From: Acanthacorydalis orientalis | Lineage: Eukaryota > Arthropoda > Insecta > Megaloptera > Corydalidae | NCBI GenBank assembly: GCA_034766995.1 | Contig: CM068322.1 | Coordinates: 6,195,589-6,259,588, forward strand | Direction of reading: 5' to 3' | Length of the DNA stretch: 64,000 nucleotides | Shown here: positions 1-11,139 of the stretch, piece after piece | How positions within the stretch are numbered: the first letter of the stretch is position 1 | Layout: every line of letters starts with the position of its first letter | Notes under the pieces: generated by a model | What the model saw: the letters and a program-made list of their open reading frames with translations, nothing else | What the model was told of the DNA's origin: nothing | The model's database searches: none | Position numbers and translations under genes: made by a program

Positions 1-1050
1 AAACAGTCAAAATGGATTTATTTAATGAATTTCTTTGTTTTTTAAATTATTGAAGTATTTTGCCTTGATTAGTTTCAGCTATTAAATAATCTTTTATGTC
101 AACCAAGAACTAAAACCGGATATATTTATAAGTTTAATCAGTTCAAAAATACATGTAGTATTAGTCACTTCCCAATCAATTCGTTCATTAACATATCTTC
201 ATTATGTAGAAAAAAATTCATCGTGATTAAAATGTCTATTTTTAAGATGAAGATACTGTTTACAAAGCATTAAAGATTTAATGTTTTTTTGTAGTTTGAA
301 CATTTGTTATAAGTCAATTTAAAGAATAAACCAATTTAATCAACATTAAATTATTCAATTTCGTTGCATCCTTCTTTCATTTTAGTGGCTGACTGAAACC
401 AGTTGACACTGTCAGTTTATTTTGTGTTGGATTATCGACCAGAATTTTTTTCTAAGACAATATTCTTACATATACAGAACTCAACTGAATTCAACTCTTA
501 TTGGTGTGAACTTTTTCCATTTTTATAAATTTAGTCATATTCAATTGAAACAATTTTCCTCTTATTAGGACATATTTTCAAACTATTTTGAAAAAGCTTG
601 TTCAACATTTTGATGGCAATCAAATTCATTATGTGTTCTTAAATCATAGATGGTTTTAAAATCTTTGTACGCCACTCAACTAATAAAATAATAAAAATTA
701 TGTTCTTATTGGTGGACGTAATATATATATATATAAATAAATATGTATTATAATAAAAAAAATATATTAATAAAAAATGTTTTTAAGTTTTACAATGATT
801 AAATTTTATTAATTGAAAATAATTTTTCAACATAACATTTGAAATGTATAATAAATTATTTGTAAACTTTTATGTTTTATTACCGGCTAAAATATGAATG
901 AGCAGCTTCAATAAGTTACAATTAATAAGTAACATGCGATAAATGTGCAAAATAAGAATAAAAGTGTACTTAGAAAAAGACACATGCATTTTGATTACAG
1001 AATTCATGTTTATTCCTTGACTTTCTCTGTCTTATATATGAAATTCAGTA
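1..1050. other. AT-rich DNA upstream of the receptor coding start, no gene seen
   Basis: No coding region, RNA gene or transposon is recognisable here. The sequence is mostly A/T homopolymer runs and short open frames without family resemblance. A short (TA)n run lies at about 721-735. The phrase GTACGCCACTCAAC at about 669 recurs at about 13153, and a shortened version occurs at about 26632, so it may belong to an undescribed repeat. Confidence 0.5.
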
Positions 1051-1052
1051 TA

Positions 1053-1065
1053 ATATATATATATA

Positions 1066-1097
<32 letters not shown>

Positions 1098-1106
1098 CTT
1101 ATAATT

Positions 1107-1145
<39 letters not shown>

Positions 1146-1157
1146 TTATAATATACT
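1053..1157. repeat. (TA)n microsatellite
   Basis: Two long (TA)n blocks are separated by a short CTTATAATTTCGA-like interruption. Tyr/Ile-repeat open frames across this tract, on both strands, are artefacts of the dinucleotide repeat. Confidence 0.9.
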
Positions 1158-1630
1158 TATAATTCATCGCTACGTACACAAGTAAAATTGTATGTACATC
1201 CAGCAACAAATCAGAGGCAACAATTTTATATGCAAAAAGTATGAAAACTGTTAGTAATATGCTCAAATATGTCAACCTTATGAATATCCTTACAGTACTC
1301 ACGAGATTTATATATGATGCACGATTTCGTACTTTTAGTACACGCCATCCATCTTATCTTGAAACCAAAACTCTCCGCCTCTACAAGTTCCTAGCACTAA
1401 AGTTCAACTCTCATATAACTGAAAATTCCTGAACGTTAAAGTTTCTGAATCGTTTATAAAATAACATTCGGCTACATTTAGACTTAAGATCGTGCAATTA
1501 CATTATGATTTTTTTGTCCTCTTGTTCAATGATTTATTTTCTATTATACATAAAAAAATATTCACATTTTTCCTAATGCCTTAAAATAGAATTAGATTTT
1601 ATACCCATTTATATTATAACCGAGAAACGT

Positions 1631-1634
<4 letters not shown>

Positions 1635-1692
<58 letters not shown>

Positions 1693-1710
1693 ATATACAT
1701 ACATATATAC
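1635..1710. repeat. (TA)n microsatellite abutting a Tc1-like end
   Basis: A pure (TA)n run is followed by an imperfect part with ATGTATATAT and ACATAC interruptions. It ends exactly where the CAGTGATCC terminus of the Tc1-like element begins. That fits insertion of the element at a TA target inside the microsatellite. Confidence 0.85.
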
Positions 1711-3207
1711 AGTGATCCAAAAATTGTTCACGAAAGTGTGAAGTTTTAAAAAAATGGGAAATTTGATGAATATAGAAAAAAAATAATTTGTTCATTCATT
1801 ATTAAATTTTATCAACAATGTAATAACAAATAAACATTCAATACAGATATTGCATCATTCGTATTACTTCTACAAATTATTTCACCGTTCTTATCGTGTG
1901 AACACTTTTTTGGATCGCGTGCAATGTTTGCTGTTTTGTGGAACCCTACAACGTACAGCCTCCTTTTACTTTTAAAACTGCTACTATTCTTCTTGGCAAA
2001 TTGCCTATTAAATTGATCAATGTGGACTCTTCAATACTTTGATATGCTTGATTGGTTCTATCCCATAATTCATCAATGGATTTTGGTACTCTCTCCCGTG
2101 GATAAATGTTTTCTTTTCAATATAACCCATAGGTGTTCTATTGAGTTAAAATCATGAGATTTCGGTGGCCAATCCATTACAACAATGTCGTTCGTTTGGA
2201 GGAAATTTTTCGTAATTTTAGCTGTATGTTTGAGGACGTTGTCTTGTATAAATAGTAAATCGGTTTGCACACACCCAAACTTTTCGGTGCTTGAAATAAA
2301 CGAATCCGTAAGGATTTCTATGTAATCCACCGCTTCCATAACCCTTTGAATTCTATACAAGTTTTCTTATTTATTTCCTTTGAAACAAACGCAAACCATC
2401 TAAAAGCTACCTTTGAACTTTAATGTTTTCATAACAATTCACTCCGTCAGCCTACGTTTTGGATTGTTCCAAGTCCATACGCGTTCATTCGAATGTATAC
2501 GATTAATTTTAGTCTCATCTAACCATCGACTTGGGTCTAATGAAAATCGTTCTAATATTTATTTTTTTTTTGTAAAATTCAATCATTTCTTCTTATAGGT
2601 ATCAGTCAATAACGAATTTTTAGCTTGTATTTAGCTTTTAAACCTAATTTTTTAGTCAATTCCCGTCTGTGCGGCATTATCCACTGTCTCTATGCAGATT
2701 AGATGATACATTTTATGTTTGATCTCTTTCAACGTCAATTTTTTTGGATATCTTTCTTTATTGACCACAACAGCGATTTTTAATTCTTTTTTGATTTTTG
2801 ATACAAATCCAATAGAAACACTGTGTAAAAAAGCTATTTAATGGACTGAAGTTCAGTTTTCAATTTCCGTTGCAATTTCGTTTCTCATATTAATGCTTTT
2901 TCGTTTTCCCCTCTAAAAGTCAGACGAATTTACTTTATTTGCCAGATTTATTCAAAATATAATTTATTACCTTGTTTCTTTATTTTTTCTCAGAAAATTT
3001 TGAGACTAGAAATATTACAAATATGTACTTGGTAAAATTTAATATTCGGCAATACTTTACTCAAAAAACTATTCACTATCTTTATTGTATTTCGAATGTG
3101 AATAATTTTCAATAACAACAAAAAACGACATAAATGCTTACATCACCAGACTACGCGATCTCAATGTAATAAATAGTGAAGTTATTCGTGAATTTTCAAA
3201 GTAAGCA
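1711..3207 (-). mobile_element. Tc1-like DNA transposon, degraded
   Basis: A minus-strand Tc1-like transposase remnant sits between a left end beginning CAGTGATCCAAAAATTG directly after a TA and a weaker right end near 3180-3207 that shares TTCGTGAA-N-TTTT. A second, inverted version of the left terminal motif lies at about 1896-1920 (GTGAACACTTTTTTGGATC). The length of about 1.5 kb suits a Tc1-like element. The right boundary is approximate. The transposase has frameshifts and stops, so the copy is inactive. Confidence 0.65.
1946..2950 (-). pseudogene. Tc1-like transposase pseudogene
   Basis: Read on the minus strand from about 2950 down to 1946, pieces in shifting frames match the Tc1 family in order. 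First comes a helix-turn-helix-like part with SIGFVSKIKKELK at about 2750-2820. Next is the first catalytic segment, SRWLDETKIN, near 2505-2530, which carries the first Asp. Then comes FIQDNVLKHTAK near 2230-2250, with the second Asp, followed by DWPPKSHDFNSIEHLWVILK near 2120-2180, with the Glu of the triad. The C-terminus, LWDRTNQAYQSIEES to LPRRIVAVLKVKGG, ends at a stop at 1946-1948. At least three frameshifts and several stops break the gene. The catalytic residues are still visible, so the family call is firm, but no functional protein can be made. Confidence 0.8.
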
Positions 3208-3251
3208 TTCATTTTTAGATTAAAGTGTAATTAATTTTTACATAAAATAAT

Positions 3252-4341
3252 TTATTCATCAAAATATCCACTTTCGCATTGAACAACCCTTTTCCAGCGA
3301 GAAGATAATTTAAAAATTCGATTTTTACAAAATTGATTATTTTTATTTTCAAAAAATGTTGACACCTCCATTTTTAATTCTTCTTCATTATTAAACTGTT
3401 TACCACGTATACGATTGTCCAAAGATCAAAATAGATGATAATTTGATGGAGATATTTCTAGAGAATATAGGGCATGGGGGAGGATCTCCCACCCTAAATT
3501 CATTATTTTTGTTTTGGTCCCTACTGCAACGTGTGTGGTCGTGCATTATCTTGCAAAAATAAAACTTTTTTACGATTTACAAGTGCTGGATGTTTTTGTT
3601 TTAATGCATCGTGCACTCGTTGGAGTTGTTCGCCATAAATGATTTCCATGAGGGTTTGACCCACTCGTAGATATTCATGGTGAATAATTCCTTTTGAAGT
3701 CCACAGAGAAGAAGTTTTCGCGGTGTTAATTTTCATTTAGGACTTTATGAGACAGGATCACCTAATGAAAATCAGTGGTTTGTAATTGGAATAAATAATC
3801 CATTTTTCATCAGTCGTCAAAATTTGATCCAAAAAGTTCTCTGATTTTAGTCGTGAAATAAGAAATGTACAGATTGTAAGACGGTGTAATTTGTTATTGG
3901 GAGTTAATTCGTGTGGTACCCATTTACCTAATTTCGACCTCTTTCTTATTTTGTGTAAATGCTTCCGTATTGTTTCTTCATTTACTTTGAACAATTCTGC
4001 AAGCCGTTGACACATTAAACTGGAATTTGTTTCAATCATTGTCTCTGATTCGTCGTGTTTAAATTTGATGGTCTGTTTGATATGGTCTCGTCTGATTCAT
4101 CCCCAGTAGAAAATTTTTAAAACTATCTCTAAGCCGTTGTTGACGTAACTGTATTTTCTCTAAACGCAGTACAAATTTTTTTTGCAGTTTCTGTAATATT
4201 AGTCCCAAGCTTAAATACATAAAGCAAACACGCACGTACTACACTATTTTCACAGATATTTTTAAGGGTTAGAATTATTTTTAAATTAAAGTGAACAGTT
4301 TGTGATTCATTTATAAACATGCTAATATTACTGATAAACAA
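3252..4341 (-). pseudogene. Mariner transposase pseudogene
   Basis: This is a nearly full-length mariner transposase on the minus strand, in several frames. The N-terminal DNA-binding part is at 4129-4260 (VVRACLLYVFKLGTNITETAK). A linker with SNRPSN is at about 4060. The second helix-turn-helix is at about 3940-4010 (LAELFKVNEETIRKHL), followed by GKWVPHEL and then TTDEKWIIY near 3800, with the first catalytic Asp. FLQDNARPHT near 3530-3560 carries the second Asp. The family's typical C-terminal end, RWKRVVQCESGYFDE, stops at 3252-3254. The region holding the third catalytic Asp (3270-3520) is out of frame. The element lies beside the Tc1-like copy to its left; I could not define its inverted repeats. 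Confidence 0.8.
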
Positions 4342-4425
4342 TTCTTGGAATTTTGTCCGGTAACAAGTGTAAACAATTCTTGGAATTATTGTACGTTATA
4401 ATAGTGAGAGAACTTTCTTGGTTAC

Positions 4426-4427
<2 letters not shown>

Positions 4428-4498
<71 letters not shown>

Positions 4499-4555
4499 AT
4501 GTATATATATATATATATATAAATATACATATATATATATACATATACATATACA
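4428..4555. repeat. (TA)n microsatellite
   Basis: A long pure (TA)n run is followed by an imperfect ATGTATATAT/ACATATACAT part. Tyr/Ile-rich frames read on both strands, which shows they are repeat artefacts rather than genes. Confidence 0.9.
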
Positions 4556-4579
4556 TGTGTTAACCTTTTTGTTCATATG

Positions 4580-5920
4580 AAAGATAATAATTTGTTATAA
4601 ATTCCAAATTTCAAAAATTACATAATACAACTTATTTTAAACCAATTCTTACATAATTGACTAAGAATATCAATGAATAAACATGAATTATATGACAAAA
4701 ATATACGTTTTCCTTTTAATTAAACATGTCTTCATTCAATTTTGACATTTATGGAATTTCCTTTCTTAATTTTTATCTTATTGCGGATATTTATTGTTGT
4801 TGCAGCCGATTATCAAATTTGAAGAATGTGTACAAATATATTTTTATATATTTAAAATACTTTATCATAAAAAAAAGATTCAATCATTGGTAACTTCAAA
4901 ATATTAGTTTGTTATTAGGGTGTATTCGGTGTCCATTAGTACACATATCACGTAAAATACTTTTTTTTGTTCTTCTGGTTAATTTCTTTGGCGTTTAACA
5001 ATGTTCAGCTATATACAATTAAGAAAAATAGAATTTATAAATTAACTTTTTTATTAAGATTTTAATAATACAAATTTATTTCTAAAATATAAATAGTTTC
5101 TAAAATATAAATTGTAAAAATTCTGTTTCGTAGCTTACATAAATGACTATTAAGAATGTTTTTTAACATACAGTAATTTTATTTAATTTCTTATGTGTAG
5201 TATTGAATTTTATTTTCTCTAAAACGTAGAATACCTTTTTTAATAGCTTCTAAATCAAAAAAAAAAAACATAAATATTCTAATAAGACGAATAAAGTTAC
5301 AATTGAAAACGATCGAAAATATGAAAGTTTATTGTAAAAAAACGTCAATGCACAGAGATTACAGATTCCGTATACCTAAAAATGTACTGAATCCCTGGAC
5401 CTAATAATATTGTCTTAGAAGATTTTTAGAAAGAGTTAAGCGTTAAACTGGAAAAAATGACTACATTAAATCTATTAACAAAATAACACAGACACAAGGG
5501 AAATGAAATTTTAATTCACATAAATTTATTCTCTAAATTTACATTTGATAAATGTTTCAAACTCAAGTAAATAGCATTTCTATCTTAAAACAGGTATTTG
5601 ATGCACAATATATTCAATTTTATAAATTCTGAAGATGTACTAATATAACAAATTGGTTAACTCATCAATATCAAATTTGTTCTTACACTAATAGATTCTA
5701 TACCTTCTTCAAGCTCTTAAATAATTTTTTTTAGTCTGTTTTAATGAGTTTCTTATAGCTGATGAAAAATATACTTCCACATACAAAAAAGCTTACAGCA
5801 GTATACATCTATAGTAACCTAGTAATCCATTTGAAGAGGATAATTAAAGAAGTGTATTACATATATGTATAACTGTGTGTTTTTTAAGCATTTTGTAAGA
5901 AAAGAAGACAACCGATAGAC
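4580..5920. other. AT-rich stretch, nothing recognised
   Basis: No open frame with family resemblance, no inverted-repeat boundary and no RNA gene could be seen. Only A/T-rich simple sequence and short homopolymers are present. Confidence 0.5.
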
Positions 5921-5934
5921 AATAGAAATTATTA

Positions 5935-6096
5935 ACTGGGGACCAACGAAAGTAAACAGATCAGGAAAGAGATCAATGAACAGGTGGGATAAGGAAATTA
6001 AAATGTTCAGTGGAAAAGAGAGGCATTCAATCATACAAAATGGAAAATTATGGAAGAGCCCTTTATTCAGCAGTGGATTGACATAGGCTTCTGCTG

Positions 6097-6100
<4 letters not shown>
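5935..6100 (+). pseudogene. 3' end of a non-LTR retrotransposon ORF2, frameshifted
   Basis: The + strand reads RSGKRSMNRWDKEIKMF, then HSIIQNGKLWK, and after a one-base frameshift [15 protein letters not shown] ending at the TGA at 6098-6100. This is the pattern RxxxRWxDDI...W...AQxRxxWxxLxEAxxQQW found at the extreme C-terminus of many arthropod LINE ORF2 proteins. The (TA)n tract begins at the stop codon, as expected for a LINE 3' tail that seeds a simple repeat. The clade cannot be assigned from so little. Nothing upstream of about 5930 is recognisable, so the copy is strongly 5'-truncated. Confidence 0.55.

Positions 6101-6178
<78 letters not shown>
6100..6178. repeat. (TA)n microsatellite at a LINE 3' end
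   Basis: A nearly pure (TA)n run of about 78 bp starts at the stop codon of the LINE remnant and passes into TGTATG-type variants near 6180. Confidence 0.9.
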
Positions 6179-6179
<1 letters not shown>

Positions 6180-6659
6180 GTGTATGTATGCGTGTATGTA
6201 TATTCGTACATACATATACTCATATATTCACATAAGTAAAATTATGCAAAAACCTATTTCTGCCATTTGATCGTTGCGATGAGATTGAAAACGATGTACG
6301 AATGATACGGATATTGACATAAAATCAAATTGACAGACTGACAGGACTAACTGACATATTTCGTTATATCTGCATCTCCTTTTTAAAAATTCGCATAACC
6401 AACATCTATCACATATGAATTTTGTAGATATTGTATCAACATTCGTCACATTTTTTTTTTAATTTAAAGTACAAAAAAGATAATTTGTGATTTAAAAATT
6501 CAATCCAGTTTTCATATTGCTAGAAAGCTATTTAATCGTTAATAACTAACTAACATCAGCATCTGTGTACGACAGCACGGTTTCAAGAAATACAATTAAA
6601 AAATAACAAATTTGTATATACAGGGATTTATGAATTGATAATTACTTTTGGCATATATA

Positions 6660-6666
6660 CATACAT

Positions 6667-6723
<57 letters not shown>

Positions 6724-6746
6724 AGTGTCTGTGTGCGTGATCAGAT

Positions 6747-6810
<64 letters not shown>

Positions 6811-6828
6811 ATCTGATCACGCACACAG

Positions 6829-6892
<64 letters not shown>

Positions 6893-6910
6893 CTGTGTGC
6901 GTGATCAGAT

Positions 6911-6960
<50 letters not shown>
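6660..6960. repeat. Compound (CA)/(TG)/(TA) array with alternating inverted units
   Basis: Four (TA)n blocks (about 6683-6709, 6753-6797, 6843-6880, 6931-6960) separate three (TG)/(CA) units. The first unit (about 6710-6752) contains GTCTGTGTGCGTGATCAGAT. The second (about 6798-6842) is the reverse complement of the first, and the third (about 6881-6930) returns to the first orientation. Each unit is centred near the palindromic TGATCA. The array could fold into large hairpins. Cys/Val- and Thr/His-rich frames here are artefacts. Confidence 0.85.
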
Positions 6961-6962
<2 letters not shown>

Positions 6963-7427
6963 TTATTATCGCACCACCATTTTGTGGATCATCAAGAATG
7001 ATCCATAGATAAACCAATGTTTCTTCAAAACTTTCCAATTTAAATAACTCAGTTCTATTTTTTTGTTAAAATTTGTAGTGTTATATCTGATATTCTTCTT
7101 AAAATTATTCATAGGTCTGTTTATTTTTTCCATGATCAACTGACTAATTCCTATTATTCATATATATGACATAAATCTTCTTCAACCCTTTTTTTTCCTT
7201 TCCTTGCCTTTTCTTTACTTTCTTTATCTCTAATTCAATTTCTAACTGTGTACCATTATATCTTTTTAAATTTGCAAGTTAAGTTGTTTTTATCCAATAT
7301 CTTCTTTTTAGATTCATATATTTTTTAACTTCTCTGTATTGTCAAAAATAACAATTATATTTGAACGTAAAGCAAACATTTCATTTTTTAACATCTGGGC
7401 ATTTACAGAAACACAATGAAATTACAA
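6961..7427. other. AT-rich stretch, nothing recognised
   Basis: Pyrimidine-rich sequence (TTTTTTCCTTTCC-type runs near 7190-7230) with no gene or repeat boundary that I can identify. Confidence 0.4.
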
Positions 7428-8708
7428 GGTTGGTGCAAAAATAATTACGGTTTTTATCATTTTAAGTTTGACACCAATTTCTCTAGTTACCGTTATCTTT
7501 TGTATAATTATAAGATACATCAATGTATATAATGAAATTAGCACTACTGATTTCAACTTATGTCTATATTTTCATTTTTTAGTATTGTTGGATATAATTA
7601 CATAAATTAGTCATGGAAATCCAAATTCTGGCGATTTTGTTTAATGAGTTTAAATTAGGACGTAAATTAATATAAACTGCTCGAAATATCAAATTTGTTT
7701 TTGGCGAAGAGTCAAATAGTGAACGTACAATGAACAAGTGAACAAGTGAATATACAAGTGAACTCAACAATGGTTCCAAAAATTTCGTAATGGAAATGAA
7801 AGCCTTGATGATCGAGAATGATGAGAAGGATCGTGGACGTCCTTCAACGTCCTTGAAGTGGACCCACGTAAAACAACTCGAGGGGTGGTCAAAGAACTCA
7901 ATGTTGATCATTCAACAGTTGTTCGACATTTGAGCCTAATTGGAAAAACACAAAAGTTGAATAAATGGGTCCCGTATGAACTAAACGAACGTCAAACCAT
8001 TCGGTGATACAAAATCTGCTCTGGACTTCTTTTGCATAACAAAAATGATTCCTTTCTTGGTCGTATTTTCACATGTGGTGAAAAGTAGATTCTTCACAAC
8101 AATTTGAAACGTTTGTCGCGGTGACTAGTCCGAGTGGAAGCAACAAATAGTTTCCTAAACCGAAGCTTTATGAAAGAAATATTTGTTTTTGACCGACAAG
8201 TACCATCATTTACTACTTCTAAATCCTGGTGAAACAATAACAATAGAAAAATATTGTCGGAAAATTGAAAAAATGCATAAGAAATTGTATCGTTTACGGC
8301 CAGTATTAATCAATCGAAGAGAATCAATTCTTATTCATGACAAGGCCCGACCACACATCTCATAAATAACTTTCAAAAATTAAATGAACTGGGTTATAAA
8401 ATCTTGCTTCGCGCACCTTATTCTCCAGATCTGTCTCCGGCAGATTAACATTTTTTTAAACATTTGAGTAATTTCCTATGAGAGAAAGTTTTCAAAGATC
8501 AAGCATCGGCTCAAAGCGCTTTCGATGAATTCGTTAATTCTAGGACTCCGGAATTCTATCTTGTAAGAATAAACAAACTTTCTCCCTTTGGGAGAAATAT
8601 GGGCATGTCAATGGTCTTTATTTTGACAGATATATATATAAATTTTAACTGATATATGCGTCTTTATACTCGATACGTAAAAACCGCAATTATTTTTACA
8701 GCGACCTT
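7428..8708 (+). mobile_element. Full-length mariner element, degraded
   Basis: Inverted ends of about 30 bp match at 7428-7457 (AGGTTGGTGCAAAAATAATT) and 8679-8708 (reverse complement with AATTATTTTTACAGCGACCT). The length of 1.28 kb is that of an intact mariner. The + strand reads, in shifting frames: ILFNEFKLGRK (about 7630), FGEESNSERT, RGRPST (about 7835), ELNVDHSTVVRHL (7890-7930), a WVPYEL-like junction, NKNDSFLGRI, LNPGETITIEKYC (8220-8255), RLRPVLINRR and IHDKARPH (8335-8355, Asp of the second catalytic position), then LNELGYK and APYSPDLSPAD. Stops and frameshifts are spread throughout. The motif set resembles the mariner lineages related to Hsmar1 and the cecropia group, but I do not assign a subfamily firmly. 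Confidence 0.85.
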
Positions 8709-8874
8709 ATGTAAGAAATTTCGAAATATCCCTGTCAATATTTATAATTGCTCAAATAATTAAAACAAAACACTTTTTCAATTCATCAAATGATGATGAC
8801 CTTCATAATTACATTTTTTCAAAATAAGTTTTTGATATTGTAACCAAATTTACTTTTAAATATTAATTGTTAAT

Positions 8875-8945
8875 CTCTCAAAAATACATATTTTTCTGAT
8901 AAAAAAATCTTCAATAATTGATTATTAATTATTTTAATTGTTGAT
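8875..8945 (-). repeat. Dispersed repeat, copy with core AATAATCAATTATTGAA (minus)
   Basis: The reverse complement reads AATAATCAATTATTGAAG, then a T-run and ATCAGAAAAATATGTA. That is the core of a repeat seen again at about 9213, 22870, 47350, 48560, 49750, 55000, 55070 and 56940. Family described in Part 2. Confidence 0.5.
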
Positions 8946-9212
8946 CATACATACGCATAATAGCGATATTAACATTCTGAATGTGAAGAAAACAATTAAA
9001 TCTTTGACAGAAAATGTTCTACAAAGAAGAGTTTGTATCTCTGACAGTGCTGAATTTCTAATTAGGACATGTCCAAACATTTCTTGTTTTCTTCCCATTT
9101 TAAAGCGAATTTTAATAAAAAGTCTAATAAACTCAAAAATAAGATAGATAAAACTAAAAGATAGAAATAAAATTTGTACCTTAGGGCTTCGATGAAGTTA
9201 GTATCATCAAAT

Positions 9213-9296
9213 AAACAATTATTAAAAATTGTTGAGCAGAAAACGTTTGTGTGATTTGTAGAAGAATAAATATTTATTTATGAAAGTAAGCATTGA
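9213..9296 (+). repeat. Dispersed repeat, copy near 9.2 kb
   Basis: Reads AACAATTATTAAAAATTG, then TTGAGCAGAAAACGTTTGTG and a GAATAAATATTTATTTATG part. It aligns with the copy at 55065-55160. Boundaries are approximate. Confidence 0.45.
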
Positions 9297-9299
9297 TAT

Positions 9300-9874
9300 A
9301 CTTGTTATGAAATAGTATTTGATTGTAAGTATATAAACTACAAATGCATATCGCACACAATTATTGAATTCCCTTTTAAAACTCAAAGAAAAATCTAATA
9401 TTAAAAGAAATGAAACTAATAATTATGAAATAAATGACATACCTTTAAACAATCAACAAATGTACATAAAATTTAAAAAAGTGCAAGGAAAAGTATACAT
9501 TATATTAAATGATTGAATAATAAGTACTTTTTTAAACTAGATCATTTATATGCCAATTTATTGAATAAAGAATATATATTTAGTAATGAATGATCGAGTC
9601 TCTTAAAATATCAATTCCTTGATTTTTATTAATTAATTTAGAATTAACTTATATTATCCAATAATAGAATAAATGTTCTAAATGATTTTTATGTCAAATA
9701 GAAAGCTAGACGTCATGCACGAAAAACAGCGATTAATAATTATAACGCTTGTTTATTCTTCAAAGAATTCTTGAAAGCTGGCATTTATTTACAAGCTTAA
9801 GTTAATTACTAGATCCATGCAGAATTTATACAAGGCACATATAAAACATACAGATATGACACATATTTATACAT

Positions 9875-9875
<1 letters not shown>
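9300..9875. other. AT-rich stretch, nothing recognised
   Basis: No gene, inverted-repeat boundary or RNA structure identified. This is the sequence just upstream of the first coding exon. It could contain 5' UTR exons or the promoter, but I see no motif that would place them. Confidence 0.4.

Positions 9876-9877
<2 letters not shown>

Positions 9878-9917
<40 letters not shown>
9878..9917. repeat. (TA)n microsatellite
   Basis: Nearly pure (TA)n of about 40 bp, preceded by ACATAC variants and lying about 190 bp before the receptor start codon. Confidence 0.85.
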
Positions 9918-9921
<4 letters not shown>

Positions 9922-10108
9922 CATGTGTATATAATCACACAATACCTTCTATTAATGCTAACAACCACATACTCAACGGTTTAATTAAAACTGTTTAATG
10001 CCACTTTAATAACTCAATTTGATGCTATATACCTGTACGTAGACTTATGTTATAATCTGTCATTTAAATGTAAATTAATTGTGAAATATTTTGTTATAGA
10101 TATTAATC

Positions 10109-10184
10109 ATGGACAACGACACATTCTCCGAAGATGAAACGGAGGTTCGAGATCCGGTCACAATGTTGTCCATACTCTTAGTAG
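10109..10184 (+). CDS. Dop1: Dopamine D1-like receptor, coding exon 1 (N-terminus)
   Basis: This exon encodes residues 1-25 and the first base of codon 26 (MDNDTFSEDETEVRDPVTML then SILLV). It is the extracellular N-terminus and the first turns of TM1. Asn3-Asp4-Thr5 is an N-glycosylation sequon, and the segment is acidic. The exon ends at a strong GTGAGT donor (10185-10190). Its last base plus the first two of the 24728 exon form Gly26, a phase-1 intron. The ATG at 10109 is chosen because an in-frame TAG sits only 10 bases upstream (10097-10099), so a longer unspliced start is impossible. That same TAG could be the 3' splice site of a 5' UTR intron (TTTTGTTATAG before 10100), which would leave the ATG unchanged or allow upstream exons. 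No signal peptide is seen, as is usual for aminergic receptors. The start is fairly secure but not proven. Confidence 0.85.
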
Positions 10185-10229
10185 GTGAGTTCATTAACGA
10201 TATTATTCATGAAAAAAATGAATTTTTTT

Positions 10230-10390
<161 letters not shown>

Positions 10391-10631
10391 ACGACTTAAA
10401 AAAATATATTGCACGAAAGCATCCAGATTAGGTTTTTTAGGATAAGAAACTTCTCAAAAATGTTTATTGGAAAATACAAATATTTTATTCTTGCTTACTT
10501 CATAAAATACTTCTAAAGATTAAGAAGGAATGCAAGATGATCCAAAATTTGATCAATTAAAAACCACAAACCAAAGAAAATATTTAAAATGTTTGCAATA
10601 TTATAAATATCAAATAATAACCATTTGCATA

Positions 10632-11133
10632 TTAACCTTTTCATTCCCAACGCCGACTTTAGTCGGCACACGTTCAAGGACTTGTGGATACGACTGCCTA
10701 ATATAGTCGGCATCCACGTAACGATCCATCGATAGTAGCGCCGACTATAATCGGTTTTCAGGTCTTTTCACTGGTTACCCGGCAGCTGTAATAATAGTTT
10801 CGATTCTATTTGATTACATGTTAAAACAACGGCCCTTATGTTTTTTTTTTACGATCGGTAAAGTAATAGTTACGTGAGAATTATTATAATAAAAAGCATT
10901 AATCTTTTGTTGTAAAACAATTATATAATGAACGTCTATTATATATTTAGAGAAACAATTGTTTTTATTTAAATTCGGTTTTTAATTAAGACAGAAAATT
11001 TCGTATAAGATTACACATATTTCACTCTATCTATAAAATGGACCCTTGCAGCGGCAAAGTATACACTCGCGGCTGTCATCTCCGTATGGAAGAAGCATAA
11101 CCACGGACACGTACTTCGTAAAGAAAGGGTTAA
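10632..11133. mobile_element. piggyBac-like non-autonomous element, TTAA-bounded
   Basis: TTAA tetranucleotides bound the element at 10632-10635 and 11130-11133. The left end is CCTTTTCATTCCC and the right end, in reverse complement, is CCCTTTCTTTACG, which fits piggyBac-type short inverted repeats at a TTAA target. The body is clearly GC-richer than its surroundings. It carries a recurring palindromic motif, CCGACT-A/T-AGTCGG, near 10651-10667, 10700-10712 and 10741-10756. No transposase is left. Assignment rests on the target site and ends, not on protein. Confidence 0.6.
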
Positions 11134-11139
11134 ATTGAT

